A DNA stretch of 45,823 nt from Vagococcus carniphilus (GTDB lineage: Bacteria > Bacillota > Bacilli > Lactobacillales > Vagococcaceae). The stretch is from contig NZ_CP060722.1 in assembly GCF_014397115.1 (NCBI RefSeq), forward strand, positions 1 through 45,823, read 5' to 3'. A program made the position numbers and the translations under genes. Below, in pieces: positions 23,668 through 33,310 of this stretch (the first letter of the stretch is position 1; every line of letters begins with the position of its first letter). The notes below the pieces were generated by a model, which was given only the letters and a program-made list of their open reading frames with translations, ran no database searches and was not told the origin of the DNA.

Positions 23668-25155
23668 TTAGACTTCAGCTTGTGTTTTAGATTTCTTGAA
23701 CCAAGCGTAAGCACCGATCATAAGAGCAGCACCGATAAGTAAGAAGGCATAGATCCCGTTACCACCTGTTGATGGAAGCAGACCTTTAGGCGTGTTAAGA
23801 ACAGACTTTAGTTCTTGACTGCCATATTGACCGTGTTCAACAGTGAAATCGACATCTTCATCAAGTAACACATATTTATCACTTGAAGTCGCTTTTTCTT
23901 CTAATTGATAGTCACCATTTTTCAAACCAATTACTTTCAACTCACCTTTGTCGTCAGAAACGATTTTCGTTGCTTTTGCTTCATCAGTCGTCCATTCTTT
24001 AAAGATATATTCACCTTTAGTGTTTTTAGCATCTTCAAATATTGCAAAGTTAGAGCCTTGTTTTACGACAAATTCCGCACCAGATAAGGTTGCACCAGAT
24101 TGCGAATCTTTTTTGACGAATTTATAACCACCTGTACCAAATTGCGTTGGAGGTGTAATTTTATCTTGAGGGTTGTTACCAATTGTTACTTGGGCACTAT
24201 TGTTTACTAAATCGTCAGGATTTACTTCAGCAGTTAATTTCATTTTGTAAGTAGCAATCAATTGACTACCAGCTAATTTTCCTACATTTTCACTTTGTTT
24301 CAAAGTAACAGTAAATCCGCCAGTTGCAGAATCTTCAGCTAATTCATAGTCAGTTCCAGCTACTAAACCAGTTGCTGCAAAAGAATCTTTTACATAAGCA
24401 AGTCCAGCAGTTGGCGTATCAGTTACAGAGTAAGTGACGCCATCTTCCAGAATGTCCGCAGGAATATTTAAAGTTAATTTATATTCGATTTCATCGCCAG
24501 TTGTAAGGTTATGATATAAAACATTTCCATCAGCACCCTTAACTTCAGTGAACTTATCTAAATTGGCAACTTCTTTTTTATCAGTCTTGGTTTCGTTCTT
24601 TGGATAGACTTGAACGTTGGTATTGATTGTATCTGAATATTTGCCATCTTTAAACGTATAGATTGGCATTGCTAAAACGATTGGAGCGGCTTTTGTCGTT
24701 ACGGAAACATTGCCTGGCGTGCTTGTTTCAACAAACATATAGACTTTATCTTTGTCACCGTCTTTTAAAGCAAGTCCTTCAAAAGTTGTTTGACCATTGG
24801 CATCCGTTTTTTGTTCTGCTTTTGCTACAGTTGTGTAATCTGACGCATTATCAGCAATTTCTTTTGTTGCTTCTGCTTGTGACTTACCATCTGCAATCAG
24901 AGCAAGATAAGCATCTGTTACATCATAGGCTGTAAAGCCGGCTCCTTCAAGTGGATCTCCACCAAAGTCCATTTCTTCCCCAGTATTTTGCATGGAACCT
25001 TGTGCTGGAGCTTCGCCATCTTTCCAGATTCGTTTGTTGATCGTTACATTTGTCGTTGTTGCTTCAGCAGCACTTACTGTTTTCGCACCAAACACGCCGG
25101 TGAATAAAGGCACTACAAGTAGTGCTGCAAAAAGTGTTTTCCATAATTTCTTCAT
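23668..25155 (-). CDS. Major pilin (LPSTG-anchored backbone subunit)
   Basis: 495 residues. Signal peptide with cleavage near VSA-AEA (about 29). The pilin motif VQVYPK (181-186) gives the predicted linking lysine K186. Cna/SpaA-type domains follow; the E-box YQLEEKA (416-422) has Glu for an intramolecular isopeptide bond. The cell-wall signal is LPSTG (460-464), then a hydrophobic segment and KKSK tail. The sortases link K186 of one subunit to the Thr of the next. Layout and size resemble E. faecium PilA-type pilins known from large plasmids. It lies 64 bases after the minor pilin gene. Confidence 0.94.
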   Translation of the reverse strand: MKKLWKTLFAALLVVPLFTGVFGAKTVSAAEATTTNVTINKRIWKDGEAPAQGSMQNTGEEMDFGGDPLEGAGFTAYDVTDAYLALIADGKSQAEATKEIADNASDYTTVAKAEQKTDANGQTTFEGLALKDGDKDKVYMFVETSTPGNVSVTTKAAPIVLAMPIYTFKDGKYSDTINTNVQVYPKNETKTDKKEVANLDKFTEVKGADGNVLYHNLTTGDEIEYKLTLNIPADILEDGVTYSVTDTPTAGLAYVKDSFAATGLVAGTDYELAEDSATGGFTVTLKQSENVGKLAGSQLIATYKMKLTAEVNPDDLVNNSAQVTIGNNPQDKITPPTQFGTGGYKFVKKDSQSGATLSGAEFVVKQGSNFAIFEDAKNTKGEYIFKEWTTDEAKATKIVSDDKGELKVIGLKNGDYQLEEKATSSDKYVLLDEDVDFTVEHGQYGSQELKSVLNTPKGLLPSTGGNGIYAFLLIGAALMIGAYAWFKKSKTQAEV

Positions 25156-25219
25156 TTTCTAATTCCTCCTTTATTTTTTGTACAATATTCCAATAGACCT
25201 TAGTCTTTTATACCTTTGA

Positions 25220-25951
25220 TTAATTGTTTCGTACAGAGTGTTTCCGCCATAAAATGATCGCCGTACCGATCAAAAGAATCCCCAATATACCTAGGAAGGA
25301 TTTTGCTTCACCTGTTTGTGGAAAGCGTTTCTTCGGTTTACTTGGTTTTTTAGGTTTAGTTGGTGTCACTGGCTTTTCAACGATTGTTCCCACATTTTTA
25401 GGATAAAGGTGAACGGTAGCTAATTCTTTGTCCGTATAGGTTTTACCGTCTGTGCTCATTTCATATACTGGTAAAGCCACTACTAAGGGTTCGGCCGCTT
25501 TTTCGACTTTTACCTTTTCAGGATCAGGCAATGCCGTTTCAACAATCAGGTAAACCGCATTTTTACCGCCACTGCTTTTAGGTAGTTGGGTAAATTTGAT
25601 TGTGCCTTTTTCATCAGTCAGGCCTTGTTCTCTGATAATTTTTTGATAATCAGCAACATTTTCTTGAATCATTTGAATAGTTGTTGTTTCGTCAGAGCCT
25701 TTGACCAATTTATAATAATCCTCTGTAATGTCATAAATCGTAAAGCCGACCCCTTCGATTGGATCTTTGATATCTTGATCGGCCGCTCCCGTATTTTGAA
25801 TAGCTGCATCAGGTGCTTGGTCCCACAATTGTTTGTGGATCACAATATCGATCGTCCCGTCATCCGCAAAGGCTTGTTGCCCCGTAAAGATCCCTACCAG
25901 CAAAGTTGAAAGAAGTAAGGTGATTTTGATGAACAATGATTTATTCTTCAT
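25220..25951 (-). CDS. Minor pilin (FPQTG-anchored, probable base subunit)
   Basis: 243 residues. Signal peptide ending near AFA-DDG (about 29). The N-terminal domain parallels the major pilin's first domain (IHKQLWDQAPDAAIQNTGAAD ... DPIEGVGFTIYDIT). The pilin motif VHLYPKN has the lysine. A proline/lysine-rich stalk (PTKPKKPSKPKK) precedes the sorting signal FPQTG, a membrane segment and a basic tail. Short length and stalk fit a base subunit that anchors the fibre to peptidoglycan. Its start lies one base after the stop of the tip gene, so translation is coupled. Confidence 0.92.
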   Translation of the reverse strand: MKNKSLFIKITLLLSTLLVGIFTGQQAFADDGTIDIVIHKQLWDQAPDAAIQNTGAADQDIKDPIEGVGFTIYDITEDYYKLVKGSDETTTIQMIQENVADYQKIIREQGLTDEKGTIKFTQLPKSSGGKNAVYLIVETALPDPEKVKVEKAAEPLVVALPVYEMSTDGKTYTDKELATVHLYPKNVGTIVEKPVTPTKPKKPSKPKKRFPQTGEAKSFLGILGILLIGTAIILWRKHSVRNN

Positions 25952-25952
25952 C

Positions 25953-28900
25953 TTAGTTCAACTCCTTTCGATTACGGTAGAAGTAGCAGATCGTAAGAGC
26001 ACCTGCTGCTGTGACAAGAGCTAAGGCTACTATGATGAAAGTCTGTATACCTGATCCGCCGGTTGCTGGCAGTTGTCCTTTGGGTGTATTAGCAACCGTC
26101 AATTCGATGATGTTATTGTCCTCATCTTTTAGATTTACTTTGATAGCATCTTTATCAAGATCCTTACCATCATAAGTCACGTCGCCGACAGTTCCGTCCG
26201 CATTTATAGTGACCTCGAAAGTCCCTTCTAAAAGGACAAACCCTTCTGGTGCTTTCGTTTCTTTGATAACGTAAGTTCCTGGACGAACACCGTAATGATT
26301 ACCCGAAGCATCTAAAAACTGACCCGTTCCTTCATCATTGGTCTTCAGAGTAGCCAAAATCGTATTGGAATCCTCTTTTGTGGCTAAGCTGAATTCAGTA
26401 TCTGCTAATGGTTTGTTGCTTTGCGAGTTCTTTTTAAGAATTGAAAAGTCAAAATCACGCAGTTCATTGTATTTGATTAAAACAATCTTATTATCACTCG
26501 TTAAATAGAAACCATCTGTCGTTGGTTTTGAGTTAGCGGTGATTTCTTTGCCATTTGCATCAAGTAGTTTCCCAGCGCTATCGATTTGGAACTTAAAGAC
26601 TGTATCGTCTTTCTTATAGCCTGTCGGTACCTTCGTTTCTTCCAAGCTGTAATAGCCTGGTGCCAGGCTAGCAAAAGATTTGGCATCATTTCCGATCAAA
26701 TCATCACCGACAACTTCACCATCATTCGTCCACTTATCGCCATATTGCTTCAACGTGAACTTCGCACCGTCTAATGTTTTACCACTATCTTTATTATATT
26801 TTTCAACCAATAAAGGACGTTTGGTAAACTCATTTTCAATGGTGTACTTGATAGTGTTGTCTTTGATTTCAATACCCGGTACAGCATCGTTGATGGTTAC
26901 TTTACCTTCTGCACTAACGTTGACTTTCCAACTAGTTGTAGTAGCCGTATGTCCAGCTGGTGGTGTAACTTCTGTCAATGTATACTCAGTATTTAATTGC
27001 AGCTTGTACTTATCATCAGACAACGTATAGGTTCCATCCCCGTTGTCCTTAAGTTCAACGCCTGCATTTGGCAAACTACCTCCACTTAGTTTAAAGACTG
27101 CTCCTTTAAGAGGTGTCTTTCCTTGATCAGAAATTTTAGTGATCTCTAAAGCAAGTGGTGTGTAGATTTTTTTATTGGTCCAAATGGTTGTAGCAGCATT
27201 ACTTGAAGATTCATAGCCATTGACCGTTGCTTCTTCAAAGCTATAAGCAAAATCTTTCCCTTTATTGTTGAATTGTGGCAACCAAAGCGATTCAGTAGCT
27301 CCTTGTGTTTCGGCTACTTTTTCAATATTGGTCTTTTCCCAGACATTAGTATCTGTAGCAACATCGCTTTTAGAAAGACGAATAAAACCTTGCTTCCAAG
27401 AATTGCTCTCTGTGGTATCTTTTCGGTTCAAGGTGAAATCAAGAGAATCGGGACGTTTACTCGTATCCTTATCGTATTCTTCCCAAATCTTTTTCAGATC
27501 AAGTTTCACCCCCGGTGCCTTTGCGGAAGGAACGCCAAAGTCTACTTTATTATCCGGATTGTCTCCGTTTGGTGTCAAAGTTGTTTGACCATTCATCGGA
27601 TACCATTTTTCCGGCGTGAAATCTTTATCTTCTGTATTGATACGCACTTGATAATGGATCTGAATTTCTTGATCTTTGCCTAAGTTCAACTCAGTAGTGG
27701 TCACTTTACCATTCGACTGGTTTACGGTCGGTAAATTCGTTACAGCACTATTCCCTGTACTGATGCTCTTCACAGTTGGAGTGCCTTCATAAGAGAACTG
27801 ATCACCCAAAGAATCATTGATCGAACCATTGACTATGGTGTTGAAAGATTTCACTACATTTTTAGCTTGTTCATTCAAATAATCAGAAACATCGTCTGTT
27901 GTTTCAGCATCTTTGTATTTACCCGGTGTAGCGATAAGACTTGCTCTATCGCGAACTTGTTGTTCAGTTAAAAAATCTCTATCCTTACTCAGCTGAATTC
28001 CCAGCGTGTGGATAGTTAAGCCCGCATCTTTGGCGATTTTAGCTGCTCCTAATGTGGCCGGCCAAGTACTATCAATATTTGTTCTATTTCCCCAAGAACC
28101 AACCGCATAACTACTATTGAGTTTAGAGGTAGTGCCTGGTTCATCCAATCCATTACCAAATTCAGTAGCATAGGTAGTCCCATCAATCGTTTGCGCAGCG
28201 GTTACCTTCTTAGAAAAAGTAGGAACCCCATCGGTCAATACGATCATCATTTTGTTTTCATTGGAGCTTCCCGCAAGCATCTGCTGACCTTGCTCGATCC
28301 CGATTTGAGTGTAAGTGCCTCCTGTAAATTTTGGTTTTAAAGTATCATTGATTGCATTTATATGACTAGTATCCGAAACTTTACCTATCGGTACAGTAAG
28401 ATAACCGTTAGCCCCTGTTACATATCCTGGACTAGAAAATCCGACTAAACCAACCTTGACGTAATCCCCAATGCCTGCGTCTTTAATGGTTTGCAAGAAA
28501 TTTTTCACACCATTTCTGGCTGCACCAGCACGATCATTCCATCCGTTACTTCGACTCGATTCCATACTTCCTGACATATCCACTACCAAAACAATATCAA
28601 CTGGTTTGATATCTTGTTGCTTATTACCTTTTACATTCAAATAAACGTCGTAAAGCCCTGGTTCACTCGCTTCTTTGGCATACTTACGAATGGCAAAATC
28701 TGTTTGTTTTTCACCATACTGGATATAAGAATGCGTTGTGTCCGATGGATCGCCATTCCAGCTAGTTACACCATCCCAAGTGGCAAAGTTGCGTTCCTTG
28801 TTCCCTTGGTGGTTGATCACATTTGTTTGCCCAGCTGGTTGCCAGCTATTAGTCGGATAAGTTCCTTTTGTGGCATCTGTCTTATATTCTGGCGCAATAT

Positions 28901-29612
28901 TGCTGTAATTAATGGAAGAAAATGCACTTATTCCACTAAGATATTCAAGTTTGCTAGCGCCCACTGTTGCCAGCGAGGCATTTATCTCAGACGACGTTGC
29001 TTCACTGGCTTCTTCCGTTTGTGTCGTCGTTTCGGTCGCTTGGCTACTAGTGGTTTCTTCAGCTGTTGTCTGAGAAGTAGCACTTACTTCTGTCGTTTTT
29101 TGTGTAGCCACTGCTGGTAATTTCAACGCATGCGGACCTTCTACCGCACTAGTCAAAATATTCTTGTTAATAGTGACAGCTTGTGTTTCATCCGTTTTTG
29201 TTGCATCGGCTTGAATTTCAAGAGCTACCTTGGAGACATTTAGCACCGTTGTAAATGAAAGAGAACCCTGCGATTGTTTCGAAAAATCTTTTTCCGCAAA
29301 CCATTGGTCATCATTAGTAGCAAAACTGGCATCTTCATTAAAAGCTATTGCTTCTCCATCAGCCGTCACTTTGAATTTCAGTGCTTGATCATTGCCATCA
29401 CTTGCGACATCTTTTTCATACTGTAATTTCCAATTTAAAGAATTTCCATCTGATGAAACAGAGGAACTGACTTTTAAACCTGATTGATCTACGATTTTAT
29501 CCGGCTGAGTTTCTATAGCCTGTGCGATACTCGAATAAGCAGTCAAGATTGGCGGGATAAAGCCCATCAAAATAGCAACCATCATAAACCAGACCGATTT
29601 TTTCTTCTTCAT
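25953..29612 (-). CDS. Pilus tip adhesin with von Willebrand A domain
   Basis: 1,219 residues from the ATG at 29612 behind GAGGAGGG. Signal peptide (about 1-33); an N-terminal beta domain; a Ser/Thr-rich linker (about 171-210); a VWA domain with MIDAS motif DMSGS (345-349); then a Cna-B domain (KIWEEYDKDTSKRPDSLDF) and three SpaA-like domains with E-boxes (YTLTEVTPPAGH, YSLEETKVPTGY, YVIKETKAPEGF). The sorting signal is LPATG (1181-1185). VWA tip proteins bind host matrix or platelets through a metal ion. It is the first gene of the pilus operon. Confidence 0.94.
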   Translation of the reverse strand: MKKKKSVWFMMVAILMGFIPPILTAYSSIAQAIETQPDKIVDQSGLKVSSSVSSDGNSLNWKLQYEKDVASDGNDQALKFKVTADGEAIAFNEDASFATNDDQWFAEKDFSKQSQGSLSFTTVLNVSKVALEIQADATKTDETQAVTINKNILTSAVEGPHALKLPAVATQKTTEVSATSQTTAEETTSSQATETTTQTEEASEATSSEINASLATVGASKLEYLSGISAFSSINYSNIAPEYKTDATKGTYPTNSWQPAGQTNVINHQGNKERNFATWDGVTSWNGDPSDTTHSYIQYGEKQTDFAIRKYAKEASEPGLYDVYLNVKGNKQQDIKPVDIVLVVDMSGSMESSRSNGWNDRAGAARNGVKNFLQTIKDAGIGDYVKVGLVGFSSPGYVTGANGYLTVPIGKVSDTSHINAINDTLKPKFTGGTYTQIGIEQGQQMLAGSSNENKMMIVLTDGVPTFSKKVTAAQTIDGTTYATEFGNGLDEPGTTSKLNSSYAVGSWGNRTNIDSTWPATLGAAKIAKDAGLTIHTLGIQLSKDRDFLTEQQVRDRASLIATPGKYKDAETTDDVSDYLNEQAKNVVKSFNTIVNGSINDSLGDQFSYEGTPTVKSISTGNSAVTNLPTVNQSNGKVTTTELNLGKDQEIQIHYQVRINTEDKDFTPEKWYPMNGQTTLTPNGDNPDNKVDFGVPSAKAPGVKLDLKKIWEEYDKDTSKRPDSLDFTLNRKDTTESNSWKQGFIRLSKSDVATDTNVWEKTNIEKVAETQGATESLWLPQFNNKGKDFAYSFEEATVNGYESSSNAATTIWTNKKIYTPLALEITKISDQGKTPLKGAVFKLSGGSLPNAGVELKDNGDGTYTLSDDKYKLQLNTEYTLTEVTPPAGHTATTTSWKVNVSAEGKVTINDAVPGIEIKDNTIKYTIENEFTKRPLLVEKYNKDSGKTLDGAKFTLKQYGDKWTNDGEVVGDDLIGNDAKSFASLAPGYYSLEETKVPTGYKKDDTVFKFQIDSAGKLLDANGKEITANSKPTTDGFYLTSDNKIVLIKYNELRDFDFSILKKNSQSNKPLADTEFSLATKEDSNTILATLKTNDEGTGQFLDASGNHYGVRPGTYVIKETKAPEGFVLLEGTFEVTINADGTVGDVTYDGKDLDKDAIKVNLKDEDNNIIELTVANTPKGQLPATGGSGIQTFIIVALALVTAAGALTICYFYRNRKELN

Positions 29613-29678
29613 TTCTTCCCTCCTCAAAAAAACATGATATCTATTCTTAAACAAAATTTAAATAGCACTACCTAAGAT

Positions 29679-29706
29679 TTTATACTTCCATCTTAATTAT
29701 AAACAA
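29679..29706 (-). promoter_or_regulatory. Promoter of the pilus operon
   Basis: Minus strand TTGTTT (29706-29701), 16-base spacer, TATAAA (29684-29679), giving a leader of about 60 bases before the tip adhesin. Confidence 0.5.
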
Positions 29707-30429
29707 TTTATAGCGCTAATACTACTATTATCTCTTTCACATTCCTATGCTTTGCTGTATCCGCCACTGTTTCCATGCAACTTTTATGATGTCTTGATAA
29801 TAAATGACTACTCTAAGAAGAAGCGCACCCACGACTAAACTGAAAACGAGCCGTAACACTAAGGAAAAATCTTTTCCAATATCTTCAACTCACTTGAGAA
29901 GGCGCTTACCCTTCAATTCCGATTTTCACAGAGATATTGTCTAGCAGAAATAAAAATGGATAGGTCGCTTTTATCGTATAAGGTACCGTATCTCCAAACA
30001 CTTCTTTTTACCCTAATGATGAATTTTGTATCATATACTAGCCTTGAAATTGTTTATTTGAGTAATCTTTGAGCTCTGCAACTACTTCAGCTGTCAATCT
30101 ACTTTTCTGTTCAATCTGATAATTGACTTGTTAGTGATAAATAGTGATTGTTTGAATTCGATATCCGAAGACAACAACACTCAAAAAAACGTTACAACCT
30201 TGTTGAACATCATGATGTTCAACAAGCTATCTTGCTATACAAGGATGTTTTAGAAACGAAAACAATAATTTGACACTAATCCATTTAAGAATGCTGCTTG
30301 AGAAATTTTTATCAAATGACACTACTCAAATTCCTAAAATCGATATCACTAAAGCCCTGGCTCTTATAAATCAAATCATAAGAAGCCACGTACCCGACTT
30401 CTTATGATTTCCAATTTTTCGCAGACTTT
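29707..30429. other. Degenerate region upstream of the pilus operon
   Basis: About 720 bases without an intact gene. Plus-strand translation from 30210 gives VQQAILLYKDVLETKTII and, in another frame, LIHLRMLLEKFLSNDTTQIPKIDITKALALINQIIRSHVPDFL. Together with the open frame at 30430 this looks like a decayed helical-repeat regulator. Minus-strand pieces near 29940-30130 (SRLTAEVVAELKDYSNKQFQG) are unassigned. Confidence 0.45.
30199..30226. repeat. Perfect 28-bp palindrome
   Basis: CTTGTTGAACATCA (30199-30212) is followed at once by its exact inverse complement (30213-30226), with no spacer. It lies about 590 bases upstream of the pilus start within decayed DNA, so it may be an operator or a relic. 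Confidence 0.7.
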
Positions 30430-30885
30430 ATGACCCCATTATCTATTGACCAGCTGCAAATAGTTAGTCAAAAACTACTTGCTGTTGACTTCAATGTCAT
30501 GGACTCATTCAACCATTTTTACAAGAAATATTACCCTATCTGCTTGGGAAACTTATCTGACTGCTTAATGGACTTAGGGTACTTTGAAGAATCAAAACTC
30601 ATATTGGAAAAACTAGCTTTCGTAGCAGACCATGTGGACTCTATCGAATTAAAAATGTGGGCACAATACCTAACAAACGTACTAAATATTTACATGGATG
30701 ATCAACTTAATGAAAAACAGAATCGATTAAATAAATTAAATAAAATCGTAACAAATTGGCACAATTTATTGCCATCCAGTCATTTGGTAGAAGGTCTACA
30801 CGGCGCTTTCCAACCTTTATCTGACAGAAACGTTGATCGTCCAAACAACATTCATATTCCACCTGTATACATTTTAAAGCCATAG
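30430..30885 (+). CDS. Helical protein fragment, possible C-terminus of an Rgg/MutR-like regulator
   Basis: 151 residues from an ATG at 30430 without a convincing ribosome site. The sequence is all-helical with TPR-like spacing (YYPICLGNLSDCLMDLGYFEESKLILEKLAFVADHVDSIELKMWAQYLTNVLNIYM), as in the peptide-binding C-terminal half of Rgg/MutR regulators. No DNA-binding domain is present, and decayed related-looking sequence lies upstream. It is probably a gene remnant that keeps an open frame; an intact small gene cannot be excluded. Confidence 0.45.
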   Translation: MTPLSIDQLQIVSQKLLAVDFNVMDSFNHFYKKYYPICLGNLSDCLMDLGYFEESKLILEKLAFVADHVDSIELKMWAQYLTNVLNIYMDDQLNEKQNRLNKLNKIVTNWHNLLPSSHLVEGLHGAFQPLSDRNVDRPNNIHIPPVYILKP

Positions 30886-30918
30886 GAAAAAGCCTAGTAT
30901 CTATTGCTAGGCTCTTTT
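30886..30918. terminator. Bidirectional terminator
   Basis: AGCCTAG (30891-30897) and CTAGGCT (30907-30913) flank a nine-base loop, with AAAA before and TCTTTTG after. It lies between convergent frames at 30885 and 30927. Confidence 0.8.
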
Positions 30919-30926
30919 GTATACCT

Positions 30927-31241
30927 CTACACGTTCATTTCCTTCTTCCAGCATTCATAAGACTCAACAGTTGCACTTTTTTTCATTCTCCTACAAATTC
31001 CACTAAACAACGACCACTTATAGTCATCCAAAATAGCAGTACCTACTCCCCCTACTCCTAAGAAAAACACTAAGAGCAAAGACAAAAATAGCATCAGATT
31101 CGTCCACAATGACAAAAGAACAAGCAAAAAAGAAAATAATCCGGCCGTAATAAAAGAAAGAATCAGAATACCATAATAGATTTTCAAAAGAACAGCCCAT
31201 TCTTTGATCCTATTAAGCTCAGCTATTTCCTCCTCAATCAT
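30927..31241 (-). CDS. Small membrane protein of the replication operon
   Basis: 104 residues with two long hydrophobic segments (about 19-45 and 47-69; LLVLLSLWTNLMLFLSLLLVFFLGVGGVGTAIL) and a charged C-terminus. It begins three bases after the PrgN-like stop and is probably cotranscribed. No family recognised; similar small membrane genes often follow rep genes on enterococcal plasmids. Confidence 0.6.
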   Translation of the reverse strand: MIEEEIAELNRIKEWAVLLKIYYGILILSFITAGLFSFLLVLLSLWTNLMLFLSLLLVFFLGVGGVGTAILDDYKWSLFSGICRRMKKSATVESYECWKKEMNV

Positions 31242-31244
31242 TCA

Positions 31245-31532
31245 TCAATCCACCTGCTCTTTCTTCTTCTTGGGATCAATACTCTTTAAGAACTTCTCCT
31301 CCAACACCAATAAATGACGATAAACATCATCCATCGACCAGCCTGAAGAAAGACTAAGACAATACAAAAAATCACAAGGCAACGTCTTTACGGTACGGTT
31401 TCTTGTTACCCAGCTTGCTACTGTACTCTGCTTATAGCCATGTATTTCACAAAATTGCTCTACTGTCATCCCTAACCGCGAAATAATAAACACATTGATC
31501 GGGTAGGGATATACAAAGGTATTGATACTCAT
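31245..31532 (-). CDS. PrgN-like replication-associated HTH protein
   Basis: 95 residues from the ATG at 31532, with GGGAGGT upstream; the longer frame to 31658 lacks a site. The sequence YPYPINVFIISRLGMTVEQFCEIHGYKQSTVASWVTRNRTVKTLPCDFLYCLSLSSGWSMDDVYRHLL has an HTH (TVEQFCEIHGYKQSTVASWV) and matches the PrgN type found beside replication genes on enterococcal plasmids, as I recall it. Its role in copy control or replication is not defined. It lies downstream of rep. Confidence 0.7.
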   Translation of the reverse strand: MSINTFVYPYPINVFIISRLGMTVEQFCEIHGYKQSTVASWVTRNRTVKTLPCDFLYCLSLSSGWSMDDVYRHLLVLEEKFLKSIDPKKKKEQVD

Positions 31533-31667
31533 AGTCAGAAAGACCTCCCGCCATATTATTACGTTTGCGATAATAGTACTACTCTTTCTTAAAACCAGCA
31601 AGCAAGGCGGAGAAAAAGAAGAACGTATCATAGATATAATGTAATAGGCAATTTGCACCTTTTAATT
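31533..31667. other. Candidate replication origin downstream of rep
   Basis: In Inc18 plasmids (pAMbeta1, pIP501) the origin lies directly after the initiator gene. The 135 bases between the rep stop and the PrgN start are the matching interval and include short inverted and A/T-rich blocks. The position is the only strong argument. Confidence 0.45.
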
Positions 31668-33167
31668 TCAGCCTGTATCGATCATGAACAGATCTGTTTG
31701 CACGCCGATCTTATTGGGATCTATCAAGCGTTTCAGTGCTGTCTGGATAAACGTGTATTCTTTTCCAAAAGCTTCTGAGATCGCAGCGAAATAAGCCCCC
31801 CGGCTTTCTTTTTTTAGCCGGATAACGAAGCGCATCAATCCATGTATCGAAGCTAACATAATACCCCCATTACGACCAGCACGAACACGAAAATGAATTT
31901 TGTTCTCTTCTCTTAACTGCTTCAGTACTTTGTCCAGGGAACGTTTTGGGATCTTTAAACGTTCAGTTAACTCTTTTTTTGTAGAAATAATGTATGGTTG
32001 TTCTTCATAGGATTGCTCATTCAAATAGGACAGTAGATCTTCTGCCCATTCATGACTATGTGAATACTTGCGAACAGCTCTTTCTTTCTTGAATTTCCAC
32101 CAACCCCGTTTTTTGTTGAATAGTTGCTCTTCAGAAAGATTGGCATCGACCCACTCTTGGCATAATAGGACAATTTTTTCTCTGTGCGCTGCTTGATATT
32201 TTCCGGAGTAAGCGGAACGAATGATTCTGGTTAATTCTCGATCAGATAAAGGGTTAGCCAAGCGGTCATTGAATTCTAACATCGTCAATTCACATGCTTC
32301 TACTTCGTATCCTGACGAAAAGTATGCCAAAGACAAGGTGAATATGACATTATTTCGACCGTATACGCCCTTTTCACCTTGTATTTTTTGACTTTTTAGC
32401 AACAGCTGGAACCAGGGTTCATCGACTTGACGAAATTCTTGAGTAGATGGTAATACAAAAACGTTCTTGATCTCCGCTTTTTTGTCCGCATCTTCTCTCA
32501 TTGACCAGTCGATCCATTCTTCGAAACTATAACAATACTGTGGTTCAAAGAATAAAACATTCTCTTCAGAAGGCATCCTTGTGATCCCAAAATGATTGGC
32601 ATTTACATCAACTGGAAACCGATAATCATTTGAAAATTTGTTTCTTAGATTTTTTGAGATCATTTTGGCCACATTGATCACTTTAAAATTTGATTTCTTC
32701 GTCACGTATGCAGGCTTGTCTAGTACATAGAAAGCTTGAAATCCATGCGGTGTACGTAGAATCATTGTCGGCATAAAGCCGATCTCGTGACTGGCCAAGA
32801 TAATTTCTCCATAGTCAAAGTTTGGATCCAATGTGTCAAAATCAACAAAGAATGTATTGATTTGACGTAAATTGTCCTCAGAATGGCCTTTTGTAAACAT
32901 TCTGGCTTCATCAGCATACGTTCCATAGCGAAATACATTTGGTGTCCAATGAGTGAATCGATTATTGTTTTCGATCACCCCTTCTTCTGAAGTGATCACT
33001 AGTCCAATCCCCTCGATCATGTGTTCCTTTGAACGGTACGCAAAAATAGCCCCCTTCCCCGACTGATCACTAAAAGAGACCGGTTTTAGGTGGCTGTTTT
33101 TATATTTGAATTTACGGATACCATTTTGTAATACCGTCGAATATACGACATCCAAAGAAGCTGCCAT
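31668..33167 (-). CDS. repE: Replication initiator, Inc18 RepE/RepR type
   Basis: 499 residues, against about 496 for Inc18 initiators. The ATG at 33167 follows GGAAGGA; the longer frame would start inside the attenuator hairpin. Conserved stretches include GKGAIFAYRSKEHMI, ENNNRFTHWTPNVFRYGTYADEARMFTKGHSEDNLRQINTFFVDFD (primase/polymerase-like N-terminus) and GRNNVIFTLSLAYFSSGYEVEACE...LTRIIRSAYSGKYQ (PriCT-like domain). The C-terminal HTH region (STKKELTERLKIPKRSLDKVLKQL) should bind the origin. It starts one-way theta replication with host polymerase I in the model plasmids. Expression is limited by the leader and countertranscript upstream. Confidence 0.93.
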   Translation of the reverse strand: MAASLDVVYSTVLQNGIRKFKYKNSHLKPVSFSDQSGKGAIFAYRSKEHMIEGIGLVITSEEGVIENNNRFTHWTPNVFRYGTYADEARMFTKGHSEDNLRQINTFFVDFDTLDPNFDYGEIILASHEIGFMPTMILRTPHGFQAFYVLDKPAYVTKKSNFKVINVAKMISKNLRNKFSNDYRFPVDVNANHFGITRMPSEENVLFFEPQYCYSFEEWIDWSMREDADKKAEIKNVFVLPSTQEFRQVDEPWFQLLLKSQKIQGEKGVYGRNNVIFTLSLAYFSSGYEVEACELTMLEFNDRLANPLSDRELTRIIRSAYSGKYQAAHREKIVLLCQEWVDANLSEEQLFNKKRGWWKFKKERAVRKYSHSHEWAEDLLSYLNEQSYEEQPYIISTKKELTERLKIPKRSLDKVLKQLREENKIHFRVRAGRNGGIMLASIHGLMRFVIRLKKESRGAYFAAISEAFGKEYTFIQTALKRLIDPNKIGVQTDLFMIDTG

Positions 33168-33188
33168 GACTGTTATTCCTTCCCAAAC

Positions 33189-33227
33189 TAAAAGAGAACA
33201 CAAATAATCTTAAAGATTTGTGTTCTC
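33189..33227 (-). terminator. Attenuator in the rep leader
   Basis: GAGAACACAAAT and ATTTGTGTTCTC form a perfect 12-base stem (33194-33227) followed on the minus strand by TTTTAG. It ends about 22 bases before the rep start, exactly where the Inc18 attenuator lies. Confidence 0.82.
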
Positions 33228-33275
33228 CCAATAGCTTAGAAGTCTTAAATGAATGACAAAATAAGCGTGTATATA

Positions 33276-33304
33276 TTGAGTTACTCGTCTAAAAATGGTA
33301 AGAT
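33276..33304 (+). promoter_or_regulatory. Promoter of the rep countertranscript
   Basis: TTGAGT (33276-33281), 17-base spacer, TAAGAT (33299-33304), directed against the rep leader. Confidence 0.7.
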
Positions 33305-33310
33305 AAGTCT

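Noticed and set aside
25224..29654. Many open frames of 60-170 codons on the strand opposite the pilus genes
   Set aside because: They lie wholly within strong, motif-bearing pilus genes, lack ribosome sites and arise from codon bias.
31533..31658. Longer form of the PrgN-like protein starting at 31658
   Set aside because: No ribosome site precedes it and the extra 42 residues do not look like the family; the ATG at 31532 has GGGAGGT upstream.
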